The translations under genes and the position numbers were made by a program. The notes under the pieces were generated by a model, which was given only the letters and a program-made list of their open reading frames with translations, was not told the DNA's origin and did no database searches. A stretch of DNA of 64,000 nucleotides from assembly GCA_033239525.1 (NCBI GenBank), contig BSYO01000030.1:9383030-9447029 (forward strand), read 5' to 3'. This document shows, in pieces, positions 1 to 11,228 of this stretch. Within the stretch, counting starts at the first letter, position 1. The number at the start of each line of letters is the position of its first letter. The stretch is from Nepenthes gracilis. Its lineage: Eukaryota > Streptophyta > Magnoliopsida > Caryophyllales > Nepenthaceae.

Positions 1-1844
1 TTAATATTTAAATTGGTGGAGTCTAATAAATATATATTTTTCATACTCACATCAATAATACAACACCTCTTAGCCCCATTTATAAGTACGATGATCGAGT
101 AGTTAATAAAAAAAAAAAAGTAGGATAACAACGAAGATCATAAAACTGTGTAATAGTTTTAAGGATTTGTTTGACATAAACAAATACAGTGTCAACTTCT
201 AATATTAGGGGTTGAGTAATTGATAAAAAAGAAGTATGATGACACTACATGCTATAAAAATGTATATTATTTTTAAAGATTGATTGGACTCCAAAAATCA
301 TATAAGAATTCTAAATATTTTGAGTTTCTATGAAGAAAATAACACTGGCAGTAACGATAGTAAAAATATAAGTGATGTTTAAAAATAAATAAATTATTAT
401 TAGATATATTTTTTATTTTTATAAATTATAATATTAAAAATATTTAACAAAAGTAATAGAATATGATATATTTTTTATAATATTTTATATAATTTTATTT
501 TTTTTAATATTTTTTATTTTACGGTTGTGCCTAACATAATATAGTCCATAGACATACTTGACACGGGTAAGGATAGCTCGTGATATAAATGTGTTATCCC
601 GACACTGGTGTTTTTGTTCAGATGACCTAAATAAATGGATCATGCTGACTTGACAACTTCTGTTTAATACTCTTATTGAGATCATTTGTTGCAACTCGAA
701 GGAGATTGCAGTTCCTACCGATATCTTCAAAATCAAACAAGAAATCAAAGTTGAATTACATGGTGATGATCAATCGTGGGGTTGTGGAGAACGTATTTTT
801 TACGTTCAATCTCAAAGTTGCTAAATTATCATAATTGGTACGATCTATATTTTGTTGTCACAAAATTATACAAGTTGATGATTCATAGACACTTTGAAGT
901 GTTGATATCATTTCTACAACACAAACGTAAAAATTATACCAATGTTAATTATATTGATTGTAAGTAAATTACTAGTTACATATTATTATTGGCTACTTAC
1001 TTATATTTTTATATTTTTAATTGATGACTTAATTGATATTCATTATATTCTATATTGGCTAAAATTTTCCATTTGCATCTCATAATCGACCTTAATATTT
1101 AAGTGTATTCACAACTCAACCTATCTTATATTTGGTTTTCAATAAAAATAAACGCACCTTGTAATTTTGTGACTAAAAATATTTAAACCGTGACACGCGG
1201 CTATCTTCCCTGTGGAAGAGGGGTCTTGGGAATCTCCGCGGAGAACATATAGTTTGCTGGTAAATTTGACTCTACACAGCAGCACACTGGGCAGGATTTC
1301 CTAATCATTTGGTCGCCTAAATCTATATGTAATTAATGATTATTTGCCATCATCATCCATCATTGATGTAATTATGTTAAGTTGGCCCCACTCTTCTGAA
1401 ATCTCATACACAGTTCATCCCACATGTACAAGGTGGCCCACAATTAAATTACCAGGTACATGACTTTGACAATGGGAAGACAAAATTAATAATTACGACA
1501 ATATGTTCTTGTATGCGCATAGTCTCTCTTGTTGTTATATTACTATTCTACTCTTTTTCCTTAAAAAAAATAATAAAATTGATAGATAATATTTGATATT
1601 ATAATTTTGATTGAATTCTATCATAAATTGTGATAAAAACGGTCGAAAATCAATTGGTCAAGAATTAAGTCCATAAATAGAGGAAGGGCCTAGAGAGTAG
1701 TGGCCCACGGTATGACCTCGTAAAGATTTGGGATTAAGCAACGGAGCGGTCAACCTAGATGGGTCGACTTGGTATCAACCGGTTAGAAACGGGTGATGAG
1801 GGCTGCCTTGTAACGCCACGCACGCAGAAAAAACTTACAATAAT
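1..1844. other. AT-rich intergenic DNA, no gene seen
   Basis: No open frame here has recognisable protein similarity and base composition is strongly AT-biased. Short less AT-rich islands occur near 1180-1260 and 1680-1815 but show no domain. The last five bases (1840-1844, ataat) are the left copy of the target-site duplication of the neighbouring solo LTR. Confidence 0.6.
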
Positions 1845-4800
1845 TGTGACGGAATAGATTTTTTTTTCAAAACTTCTGTCAAGATAGAAATAGGATTTAG
1901 GACCAAAATACAAAGTATAACTTCTACATAAATTTTGGCAAAATCTCCTTTGTAATTGGATAAAAATTCAAAAATACAACATATATAAAACCTATATAAC
2001 CAATCAGTACAAGCACACAACTATCTATTTATACCATAATTTTTTCTACAACACGAGTATACAGGACTACAAATGCCATCCATGACATTAATCCAACAAA
2101 CCATTTATTATATTAACAATTCATGAGTGAGATGCTATTTCGGATCTGTATAGAATATCCAGAAAGTATAGAGTGGAAGCAGAACTATGAACCTGCAGAA
2201 GTATAGTTTCCAATTCATTACATGCATCACGTACATTTCTATACCGAACCCATATACATATATATCCATAGGTATAAAATTCATATACAAAATCACATGT
2301 CAAGACCAGGTCTTTACATCCAACTAATTCTTTTTGGCGAATCCAAAATGTTTCAGATCTTCAAAAGTCTTCAGAATAAACTTTAAATCATTCTTTCTCA
2401 TCAGATACCAATTCTACAGTCTCATCTGGAGGAGGGAAGTAGCAAAACAGTGAGTCGAAACCCAAAAAGGTACATGTAAATATGCAGTAAATCAGTTATG
2501 CAAAACAGTTATGAAACTATGCGGAACAGAATAATTATGCAGAATAGTTTATACAGAATAGGATATAGAAAAACAGAGAAAGTATAATTAGACAATAATT
2601 AAACTCAGAAATTAGGGATCAGTGCAATTCAGAAAATAAAATCAAAAACTTTCTCTTTTATATCAGTATAGAACAGTAATTGGCACAAAACAGTGGTACA
2701 AATAGTAAAGAACAGTAACGGACCCTGCCAGTAGACTCTACTAATTAAGGGAGCGAATAATTGAGGATAGATTATGTTACTCCATACAATCAAAGGCAAG
2801 TAAATAGTACAGGAGATCCCTCTCCAAGGGATCTAACCCCTACTCAGAGGGGTGCCGGCCATAAACAGTATCTACCCTCTAATTCAACGCCATGAGGAAG
2901 GGCAGACCATATATAATTTCATGGATAGAGTTATCCTCGATTACCACTATAACGTTCTAAGGCATATCGGAGAATCTAACCTGACTGCATATTAGTCTTG
3001 GGTACTAAATAACAATAAGTACATCAGAACAGTAAGTATAGTATCAGAAATAATTTCTTCTAATTTCTTAACTGAAAACTCTTTTTAGTTTTAGAAGTCA
3101 GTCAGAATATTTTCAGAACAGGCAGTAACAGTTTACAGTCCTTTAGAATTTAGCAGTATAAATCAGTGCAGATTTTTCAGATAGAAATCACATATAGAGC
3201 ATTATCACGTGACAAATTAACTTTTATATAATGGAAGTTTTGGATTAAAATCATTAAATCCCCTAATTTTTGCACCTAGGGTTTTCGCAAAACACTTTGA
3301 ACAATAAACGGACATCGAACACATGTGTTTCATGAAATTAGAGGCAAATATAGTAGTATATATGAGTAATTATGAAATCTGTCAGATTAATCAGGAGAAA
3401 CATGTATTATTTACAGTAAATATGTGGAACCATGGATTTAGAGTATAAATACCATGTTTGAGATATTAAAACACCATAAAAATAGGAATTAGCGTCTGAA
3501 ATACACTTGTCTGAACCCGATCTACCGTTATTTTTACTCGGATATGATCAAAACGAGTGATCTCTCCCCGTTTTTTCCTCTTCGTGCTTACTGTTGTACT
3601 TCAACTTCCTCTCCTTCTCGAAGGAGCAAATTAACTTGAAGAGTTTCTGAATACGAATTCCTTCAAAATTGAGCATGCTAAAACTTTCAAATTGAATAAT
3701 TGAACTTACACAAATATATATCACTTAATCGGCATTTAAATATAAAAATATTACACAAAATATCGTCCGAAATTCTAAGGTGAACAGTACCCGTGAACAG
3801 TGCACATATACACAAATCAATTAATTCTAAAAATTTTAGACATCCAACAGGTAATTTATCGAACCCAAGGTATGGGTAATTATAATCCCAAGTCAATTTA
3901 CACATTAAACCCCAAATCGAAGCTCAAACGGTGTCCGGGCGCTGGTCAAGGGCTTTACGAACGAATTTCCACCAAATTCCACAATTTCGAATACCCAATC
4001 GGTGAATCAACTTACCAAAGTCATGTATAATCATAATCTAGTCCCAAATAAAACAAAAGCTCAAAAAATTGAAGCCTGAAACCACCCGGGCATAGGGTTA
4101 GGGTTTTACGAACGAAATTTTATATAATTCCACCAAATCTGGTACCCAACCGATGAATTAACTTATGGGGGATATAGGTAATCATATTCTAATCCTAATT
4201 CATGCAAAAGTCCCAAAAATCAGAGGCCGAAACCACCCGAGCGTGGGGTTAGGGTTTCATGAACGTAATTGGGGTTTTCGTGCAAAATCCGATATATTTC
4301 CTCAAATTTGGACATGCAGTTCATATATATGCATGCTAGAGTCATGAGTTTTACAAATACATGCATGGAGTCGGGTATCGAGATAAAAATACCTAAAAAG
4401 GATTGAACAAAAATCAAAGAAACGGAAGAAAAACGGTATAGACATACTTGTCTCGACGTGCTCTATGATTTTTCCAACTAGCTCGAAACCGGATTCGGAC
4501 TCCATGGCCTCGATCTCCTCCTTTCTCTCTCTTGTTCATCGCCCTCTCTCTCTAAAAAATGGTTTGGTTGTGTGGAAAAATAAAAATCGCGAAATAGCAT
4601 GGGGTTTTAAAATGGCTTGGCACTTGAGCACGCGGCGAGCGCAGCCTTATTGCCGAGGCTGGCTCGAGCCCGCGGCGAGCATAGCCAATTTGGATTCTGT
4701 GCTCTCTGTGGGCTCGAGCCCACGGAGGGCGTGGGTTAGGCCCGCAGTAAGCCTGCAGCAAGCCTACTTCGCGTTTTTACCGCTCGTGATCCATTTTGAC

Positions 4801-5057
4801 CATTCTAACATAATCTTTCACATCCTTGGACCTTATTTTTGATTATATAACCTCAATAAGTCATGATTATCACAATTTAAAATTCAAAATCTTATTTACA
4901 AATTAACATTTTACGGCTTATAATTTTGGTTTCTGATTTACTAATTTTGGTTCTTTGAGCTTTTCAATGCGATTCCTCATATACCTTTTGACTATAATTT
5001 ATCTATTTTAACTTAATTACCTTCCAATTATCATATTCTGAAACTCGGGTCATCACA
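1845..5057 (-). mobile_element. Solo LTR A of a long-LTR Ty3/gypsy family
   Basis: Read on the minus strand the element starts TGTGATGACCCGAG at 5057 and ends with the complement of TGTGACGGAATAG at 1845, so its ends are imperfect inverted repeats of the TG...CA type. It is flanked by a perfect 5-bp duplication, ataat, at 1840-1844 and 5058-5062. No PBS, polypurine tract or coding domain adjoins it, so it is a solo LTR of 3213 bp left by recombination between two LTRs. Its first several hundred bases, a GC-rich palindrome zone and the GA-rich leader that follows align by eye with the LTR at 10757-13801, which lies in the opposite orientation. Confidence 0.85.
4708..4723. repeat. Perfect 16-bp palindrome in LTR A
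   Basis: GTGGGCTCGAGCCCAC is its own reverse complement, centred on CTCGAG. It sits in the GC-rich part of solo LTR A, at the position where the related LTR at 10757-13801 also carries CTCGAG-centred palindromes. Confidence 0.85.
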
Positions 5058-6599
5058 ATAATTGCCCCGAATAGCTCAATAGATATCCCCTAAATATTAT
5101 CTGCGATCGCACAATCTCTCATAGAACGGTAACATCGATTCAGTGAATCTCTTCTAATGGCAATTGTTGTAAATGCCGCCCTCAATATCGTCACGAAAAA
5201 GGAAGAAATCCACCTAACCAGCCACGATTGCCATAATTGGCACCCACAATTCTCGGGGCAACTCACTGAATCTGCCCGAATAACCATCAGTCAACCTTGA
5301 TTTCCAAGTAGGGTTGAGTTGACTCAAATGCTATAAATGCCCCTTTCTACTACGAGCAGGGGGCATGCATACTTCTGAACCTATAGAAGAATGACTCTCT
5401 ATTCAAAAAATATCCAAGAAGCCTCTCACAGCTGTCTCTCTATCTCATTTTCTCCCCTCCTCTCTCAAGCCGCTTAACTCATAAGTATGCCTCCTCAAAG
5501 TCACTCCTTATTGAGTGTATTACTACTTCAAAGCCGCTCCATGCCGAGCACATCTTCCAAACCAGATTCAACCCGCACACCCGTGCATCATCACGCATAT
5601 TTCTTGCATCATCGCATCTTTCTATCTGTTTGAAAAAAGTTTCTGACTTGAGTATCGAATGATATATCGAAAAGTGAGTCCTGTCAATATTCAAATATTT
5701 CGTTTGTTTATTGTGGTATGCAGGATCGAAACTATTAGGAATAAAAATTTGACCCACTTCAATTCAATCCGTTGAGGAAGACTAAGTGGCTCATTAATCC
5801 ATACAGCAATCTAAATTTAAGATGCATCAAGTTGATTAATTTTACACTCAATAGTTTGATTGGATGAAACTATAATTTTATTCCAGCATTAGTCTAATAT
5901 AGTAATTATGATTCCTTTGTTTAGTTGGATTTTTATAAGATAAAATAGCTATTCCTAAAAAATAAAAATAAATAAAAAGATAAAAAGAACCAATTTAAGT
6001 AAGGTAGTATTTTTTTTTATTATTTTTGGACTCCAATGAGTTACAACTCCTGTTGGTCACCAACAACGCTGTCCCCCATAAGCGATTGCTGTATTATCGG
6101 TGACAACCTTCCTTTAACGTTAGGCATCCATTGCTAATAATCCCTAATTGGCACCGAAACACATTCCTAGGAGTGGGTTTGATACCATAATAGAGATTAA
6201 TTTTGATATCATGTTAAAATTTAGAAATATCAAAAGTGAAATATATGTGCAAAAGTGTGTAGAAGAATAAGTATAATGTGTGGAAGACAATTGGAAGTAA
6301 GACATACAAAGAGTATAAGGAGTGGAAGATGAAGGATAAATACCTTGTCTAACATGATCCGATTGTACAAAGGATGTGTCTATGACATGATGACAATAAG
6401 TATTATGATAAAAATAGGTTTTCTTTTGATTCTAATGGATCTCCACAAAATAGGAGTTTAAAGAGGGGATGAAATAATATGATCATGAAGTTGTGTATCA
6501 GCTATTAAATTCTGTTGATGATTAGTAACAAGTATTGGAGAGTTAGATAGAATAATTTATAACGCTAGATCAGATGTAGATGGACCAAAAACAGGGCAA
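5058..6599 (+). other. Repeat-derived spacer with LTR-like promoter remnant
   Basis: No gene is visible. A TATAAAT box at 5332-5338 is followed by a C/T-rich leader at about 5340-5475, the layout of an LTR promoter and transcript start on the plus strand. The remainder is AT-rich. I cannot define LTR ends or a target duplication, so this is a remnant assignment only. Confidence 0.4.
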
Positions 6600-6653
6600 T
6601 CAAAATTGTTGTTTATAAGGAACTCTGGCTCTCTTGCTTATTGCCTCTAGATG

Positions 6654-7016
6654 CTATTCTTGCATTCTTGCCAATTCAAAAGCCTCTACCAATGGAGAAG
6701 GCTTCGGTAACTTTTCTATTGTTTGAATTTTCTTCTTAAATTTATTGAGAAAGTTGGAGATGAAATAGAATTTCAAGAGTAAGCCTGAAAATGAATTTAC
6801 CATCCAAGCTTTCAAGATTTCAAACTTTTCTTGATAATTCTCTACATCAGTTGTTTGCTGTAACTTATTGAACTCCTCTACCACATCAATTGCTAAGCGA
6901 TCCTCAAATCTTTTATATAAGTCACCCTTAAACATCTCCCAAGTTAGTATTGGATTTTGAGCCCAGTAGCCTTGAAACCAAACATTTGCCTTGCCTTCCA
7001 AATACATAGCTACCAA
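6654..7016 (-). pseudogene. Ty3/gypsy gag core fragment
   Basis: This 120-codon open stretch resembles the retrotransposon gag core domain: ANVWFQGYW near residues 10-18, LTWEMFKGDLYKRF near 24-37 and a C-terminal EAFELARMQE. The family role is to form the nucleocapsid-like particle that packages element RNA. It lacks the zinc knuckle and the N-terminal part, and is followed by unrelated sequence, so it is a broken fragment and not a gene. Confidence 0.75.
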
Positions 7017-7252
7017 CTCTAGTATGTCACTTTATTCCTGAACAATATCTTGAAATTCAATAAGCACTTCTCTTTTTAGAATAAGGATGGATACCTGTTC
7101 TTCATTAATAAAAAGATGGAATAATTATCCTATGAACTCTTCACTAATGCTGATCAGTTTTCCTACTTCCTTGGCTGAAATATATCACAGTGTGGCCTCC
7201 CATTTATTTCCCTACAATTCGATCTGTTGTCCTTGTTGAAACTAAATTTTAG

Positions 7253-7530
7253 TTGATAAAAATCAAAAATAAAAAAAATAAAAAGGACTACAAGACTTTA
7301 TCCAATCTACTCCTAAAATTATATCACAGCTTCCTAAAATCCATGACTCTTATATCTGCCATGAACGTATGTCCTCGCATTGTCCAAACTAGTCTACAAC
7401 ACTTAGCTTTGTTGATGATTTTGCTCCCATTACCGAGTGTCACGGAAAGAGGAGTATTAGTCAGTACACCATTGGCTTGTTGCGCCACTTTAAGACTCAG
7501 AAAACTATGAGTGTTTCCACTATCTACTAA
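7253..7530 (-). pseudogene. Ty3/gypsy aspartic protease fragment
   Basis: The minus strand encodes ILVDSGNTHSFLS followed by about 55 residues of typical gypsy protease sequence (NTPLSVTLGNG, then a CRLVWTMRGHTF-like stretch). DSG is the catalytic motif of retroelement aspartic proteases. Stops follow near 7310. No intact polyprotein frame surrounds it. Confidence 0.7.
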
Positions 7531-7648
7531 AATAGATTTTTTTTTGCATTTTCCTAGAATTCTTATAGTGTTATTCTGTGAATTTCTTCTTCTTCTTCTT
7601 CTTGCTCAGTCACAATTTCCCCTTCCATGGGCACGTCTTCTTCCATCA

Positions 7649-8007
7649 TTAGACAATTACTTTGTCTTTCTTTGCATCTATGTATGAACTTTTCATTTCA
7701 CTTGAAATAAAGACCAACGGCTCTTTTCTGTTCCAGATTCGACAATGATGAAGATTTGGATTGAATCCAATTGTTGCCAATGCCAGCTGTAATTTTACCT
7801 CTACTCCCTTCGTTCTCTTTGGAAAATTTCGCAGTTGTTGCTTGTAAGAAACTTTGGCTTTCTTGTTTATTGCCACTAGATGTTGTTCTTGCAATCTTTG
7901 CTAATTCAAAAGCCTCTGCCAATGAACAAGGATTATCTCACTTGTCCATAGTTCGAATTTTCTCCTTTAAGTCCACCAAGAAAGTTGTCGATGAAATAGA
8001 ATTTTGA
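7649..8007 (-). pseudogene. Ty3/gypsy gag C-terminal fragment
   Basis: Overlapping minus-strand frames encode EAFELAKIARTTSSGNKQ and a basic linker, the segment between the gag core and the zinc knuckle in gypsy elements. The reading moves between two frames, so at least one frameshift is present. Confidence 0.55.
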
Positions 8008-8199
8008 GAGCAAGCCTTGGCACTAGTTTTAGTCTTGTGGCTAAAGCCCCGTCTATAGGATTATATATAAATGGCCCACGTATAAGTCTTGAATAGGAGG
8101 AGAAGGCTTTTGATTGTGTAGGAGCAAACACAATATAGGCTTTAATTGACCGCTAATTTAACTAGTAAAGCCTACTGACCCAGATCCCAAAGAAAATAA

Positions 8200-8855
8200 G
8201 TTTTTAACACGACTTGACGAATAAAATAATGAAAGAATAAGACAAGAATTTGGAATGTATCATGAAAATATTTTCTGATCATATTTTATAACTATTTATA
8301 TGTCCATATCCCTTTTGATGTATACTATTATGTTTCAAGTATAAAATATACATGTTTTTGATATGCATATGTACCTTATTGAGTATTTTGCTCACTTCTT
8401 TACTATTTTTGTTAACTCTTCAGATGATCCACATAAGTTTATACCGAATGAGAAGAAATGAAGGATCGGCACTTAGTTCTTTTATCTCGGAGATGTCTCA
8501 TGATGTATTTTAGACATCATCTTTTGTATTTTTGGTACATTAGCCATTCTTTAACCAGTATGAAGAGTCAGATGTATGCACTATTATGCAATTAAGGAAG
8601 TCGTTGCATGTTTGGTTGGAACCTAGTATATCCGGAATATGAATTGCTTCCGTAGGACTAAAAGTATTTGCAGGCATCTTTCCGATTTAGGTCCTTTAAG
8701 GTAACATGTTTTTGGTTTATTGCCGGAGCCACGACGATGTGGCTTTTGTGTTATGAATCCTATGTATGTTATCATGAATTTATTAGATCATGCTTACTAG
8801 CTTATATACTATTAGAATTTAGTTAGTGACGGATTTCAGGAGGCGTTCCATCACA
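8200..8855 (+). repeat. 5' LTR (3' part) of the gypsy element
   Basis: The segment ends GGCGTTCCATCACA at 8855, immediately before a primer-binding site, which fixes the right LTR edge. The left edge is not visible. Confidence 0.65.
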
Positions 8856-8857
8856 GG

Positions 8858-8869
8858 TGGTATTAGAGA
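8858..8869 (+). other. tRNA primer-binding site (PBS)
   Basis: TGGTATTAGAGA matches, with one change, the common plant retrotransposon PBS TGGTATCAGAGC complementary to the 3' end of initiator methionine tRNA. It begins two bases after the LTR end. Confidence 0.75.
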
Positions 8870-9037
8870 ATAGTTCGAGAGATGCCTTATGATTAAGATT
8901 AATTGATTTTGGTTTGATATTTACGTTGATCTGATTATATTCAAAGTATAGGTTGAAATCCCTGTTTAGGCAATTTCGTTAGGTTTGGTGTGGTAATCTA
9001 ACCTAAATTGTTAATGTTATACTGCTAGGAATTTAGA

Positions 9038-10130
9038 ATGTCAGTCCGAGGGAGAAGCTCTGGAGTTGACTTTCATCCAAATAGGGAGGAGAAATATTTA
9101 AATATTATGAAAAGAATGGCTAATATCATGAAAATGATGGCTCACGATCAGCATAATCCTAAGCCAACCCTAGCCCCTGCTCCAACTCCAGCAAATCCGG
9201 GAGTTACAACTTATAACGGATTCAATATTAAGCCAACCCCCGCCCCTGCTCCAACTCCAGCAAATCCAAGAGTTACAACTTATGACCGATTCAATAATGA
9301 GAGGGCACCAGAGCTTTGGGGATCCAGACCAATCAAAAGCGAAGGTGTAGATTAGAAAAATTGAAAATATTTTCACTATTATTCGCTATCTTGAAGTAGA
9401 TAAGGTAACTTTTACAAAGTACAAGTTAGAGGACGAAGCTGATCACTGGTGGTCGATGTAGAAGAGAGTTTTGAATGTTGCTGAGGACCAACTTACCTGG
9501 GAGATGTTCAAGGATGTGTTTTTAGAAAAGTAGTTTTTGACTAGCTTGTGAGAGTAGGAGGATGAGTTCTCATAGCTACGGCAAAGAAATCGGGCTGTGG
9601 CTGAGTGTGAAGCCAAATTCACGGAGTTGTCCCATTACACCCCATACATAGTTAATGATGAAGCCAAAAAGGCCAGGAAGTTTTAGTCCGAGCTAAGGGA
9701 CGACATTAGGAAGCAACTGGTCCTGCACAAGTTGGAAAAATATTGGGAGATGTTAGATCAGGCTCTTGTTTGAGAAGGAGCTCGAGAGAGAACAATACTT
9801 TGGAAATAAAGTTGGAAACCGTGGAAGCTTAACTTCCAATCAAGGCTCGGGGTCAGGAGGACCGCCTAAGAAGACGAGGCCATATGATAAAGGAAAGAGG
9901 AAGGCGGGGCAGCCAGTAACACCAATTAGTGACTGCTAATGTATGTGATTATTGTAGAAGGTTCCATGAAGGAAAGCCGTGCTACAAGCGTTTGGGAGCC
10001 TACTTCAATTGTAGCAAGTCTGACCATATGATTAAAGATTGTTCCATTCCTAAGTGGCTAATGGAGAAGCCAATCGTTTCAAGGAAGGCCTTTGCAGTCA
10101 CAGTCTAGGATGTAAAGGCATCGCCAAACG
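9038..10130 (+). pseudogene. Ty3/gypsy gag, broken
   Basis: An open N-terminus of 105 codons starts MSVRGRSSG at 9038. In other frames gag core sequence continues (EDEADHWW near 9430, DQLTWEMFKDVF near 9490, LSHYTPYIV near 9630). A zinc-knuckle-like Cys/His cluster (CDYC, then FNCSKSDHMIKDC) follows at about 9940-10045. Several stops and frameshifts interrupt it, among them a TGG-to-TAG type stop just after DHWWSM. Gag proteins package the element RNA; this copy cannot do so. It contains an in-frame 69-bp tandem duplication. Confidence 0.75.
9161..9298 (+). repeat. In-frame 2 x 69-bp tandem duplication in gag
   Basis: Units 9161-9229 and 9230-9298 each encode 23 residues beginning KPT and containing APAPTPANP, a Pro/Ala-rich spacer. 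The two differ at only a few positions. Confidence 0.9.
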
Positions 10131-10756
10131 TGGTAGAAGGTACTATCACTATCATTAATACTCCTGTGCATGTTCTTCTAGATTCGAGAATCACCCATTC
10201 TTTCGTATTCTGAGATTTGCAAGTAATTGTTGTTCCCTCAAAGAATTTTGGATCATATTTTGGTTGTGTCTACACCCTCGAGATCGTTTGTGATTATGAA
10301 TGTCTTGTATCCGAGGTGTGAAATCTAGATTAGCTGGTTGTAGTTGGTGAAGGATTTGATTTTATTGAAGATGTATGATTTTGATGTGATTCTAGACATG
10401 GATTGGCTGGCAAGTTATCCCACCAATGTCGAGTGCTTTCATAAGTAAGTTCACTTCGCCGTTCCGGGGGTGTGAACTATTCTATTTTCAAGGCATGGTA
10501 CGAAAGGAACTACCTTGTTTCATTTCTTCTTTGCACGCTCGTCATTTAATGGATTTCGGATGCCAAGCCTACTTAGCTTATACATGTACAATTGGAAGTC
10601 ATAGTGTGCCGGCCAATGATATCTTAATGGTTAGCGAGTTTGAAGATGTCTTTCCAAAAGAATTGCTTAGGTTGCCACCGAATCGGGAGATTGAATTTGA
10701 GATTGAGGTTGTCCCTGATTCGGCACCGATCTCGAAAGCACGGTATAGGATGGTGT
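10131..10756 (+). pseudogene. Ty3/gypsy protease and pol N-terminus, broken
   Basis: Around 10140-10210 the frame reads TPVHVLLDSRITHSF, the retropepsin active-site region with DSR in place of DSG. Near 10380-10410 VILDMDWLASY follows, and at about 10660-10750 LPPNREIEFEIEVVPDSAPI, the linker leading into reverse transcriptase. The reading stops at the insertion of solo LTR B. Confidence 0.75.
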
Positions 10757-11081
10757 TGTTATGAGGTTCCGAGTCAAGGAAATAATAATTAGAAGGCAAT
10801 TAAGTTAATATAGGTGCATCATGGTCAAAAGGTATGAGAGGAATCGGATGAACAGCTCAAGGAGCCAAAATCGGTATATCGGGAACGAAAACTGTAAACC
10901 GAGTTATGTAACTTTGTAAATACGATTTTGGGTTTTGAAGCATGATAATCATGGCTTATTAAGGTTATATAATCAAGGACAAGGTCCAAGGATGTGAAAG
11001 ATTGGGTTAGAATGGTCAAAACGGGTCATGAATGGCAAAAACGCGACGTAAGCTTGCTGCTGGCTTGCCGCGGCTCAGACC

Positions 11082-11158
11082 AGCGCCCTCCGGGCGCTCG
11101 AGCCCTCCTACCAAGCCGAAAAACCAGAAGCGAGGCCACTCGCTATCCGCTCGAGCGG
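11082..11158. repeat. GC-rich palindromes upstream of LTR B TATA box
   Basis: AGCGCCC-TCC-GGGCGCT occupies 11082-11098 (7-bp arms) and CCGCTCGAGCGG occupies 11147-11158 (perfect 12-bp palindrome). Both lie within 140 bases upstream of the TATA box. Confidence 0.8.
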
Positions 11159-11220
11159 CGGACAGCCCGTGGCCCGGCCGCTCGCTGCCCGCTTGATCCG
11201 CACTCGAGCGGTGCGCGTAG

Positions 11221-11228
11221 TATAAATA
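11221..11228 (+). promoter_or_regulatory. TATA box of solo LTR B
   Basis: TATAAATA follows the GC-rich zone and precedes a GA-rich leader starting about 50 bases later, as expected for the U3/R junction of an LTR promoter. Confidence 0.65.

Larger units (their letters stand above)
6600..8010 (-). mobile_element. Scrambled Ty3/gypsy remnant (gag and protease pieces)
   Basis: Three coding remnants lie on the minus strand: a gag fragment at 7649-8007, an aspartic protease at about 7253-7530 and another gag fragment at 6654-7016. In an intact element gag comes before protease, so a gag core lying after the protease means two copies were joined or the element was rearranged. The two gag pieces end in the similar words EAFELARMQE and EAFELAKIAR, showing they are related copies of the same region. 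Confidence 0.7.
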
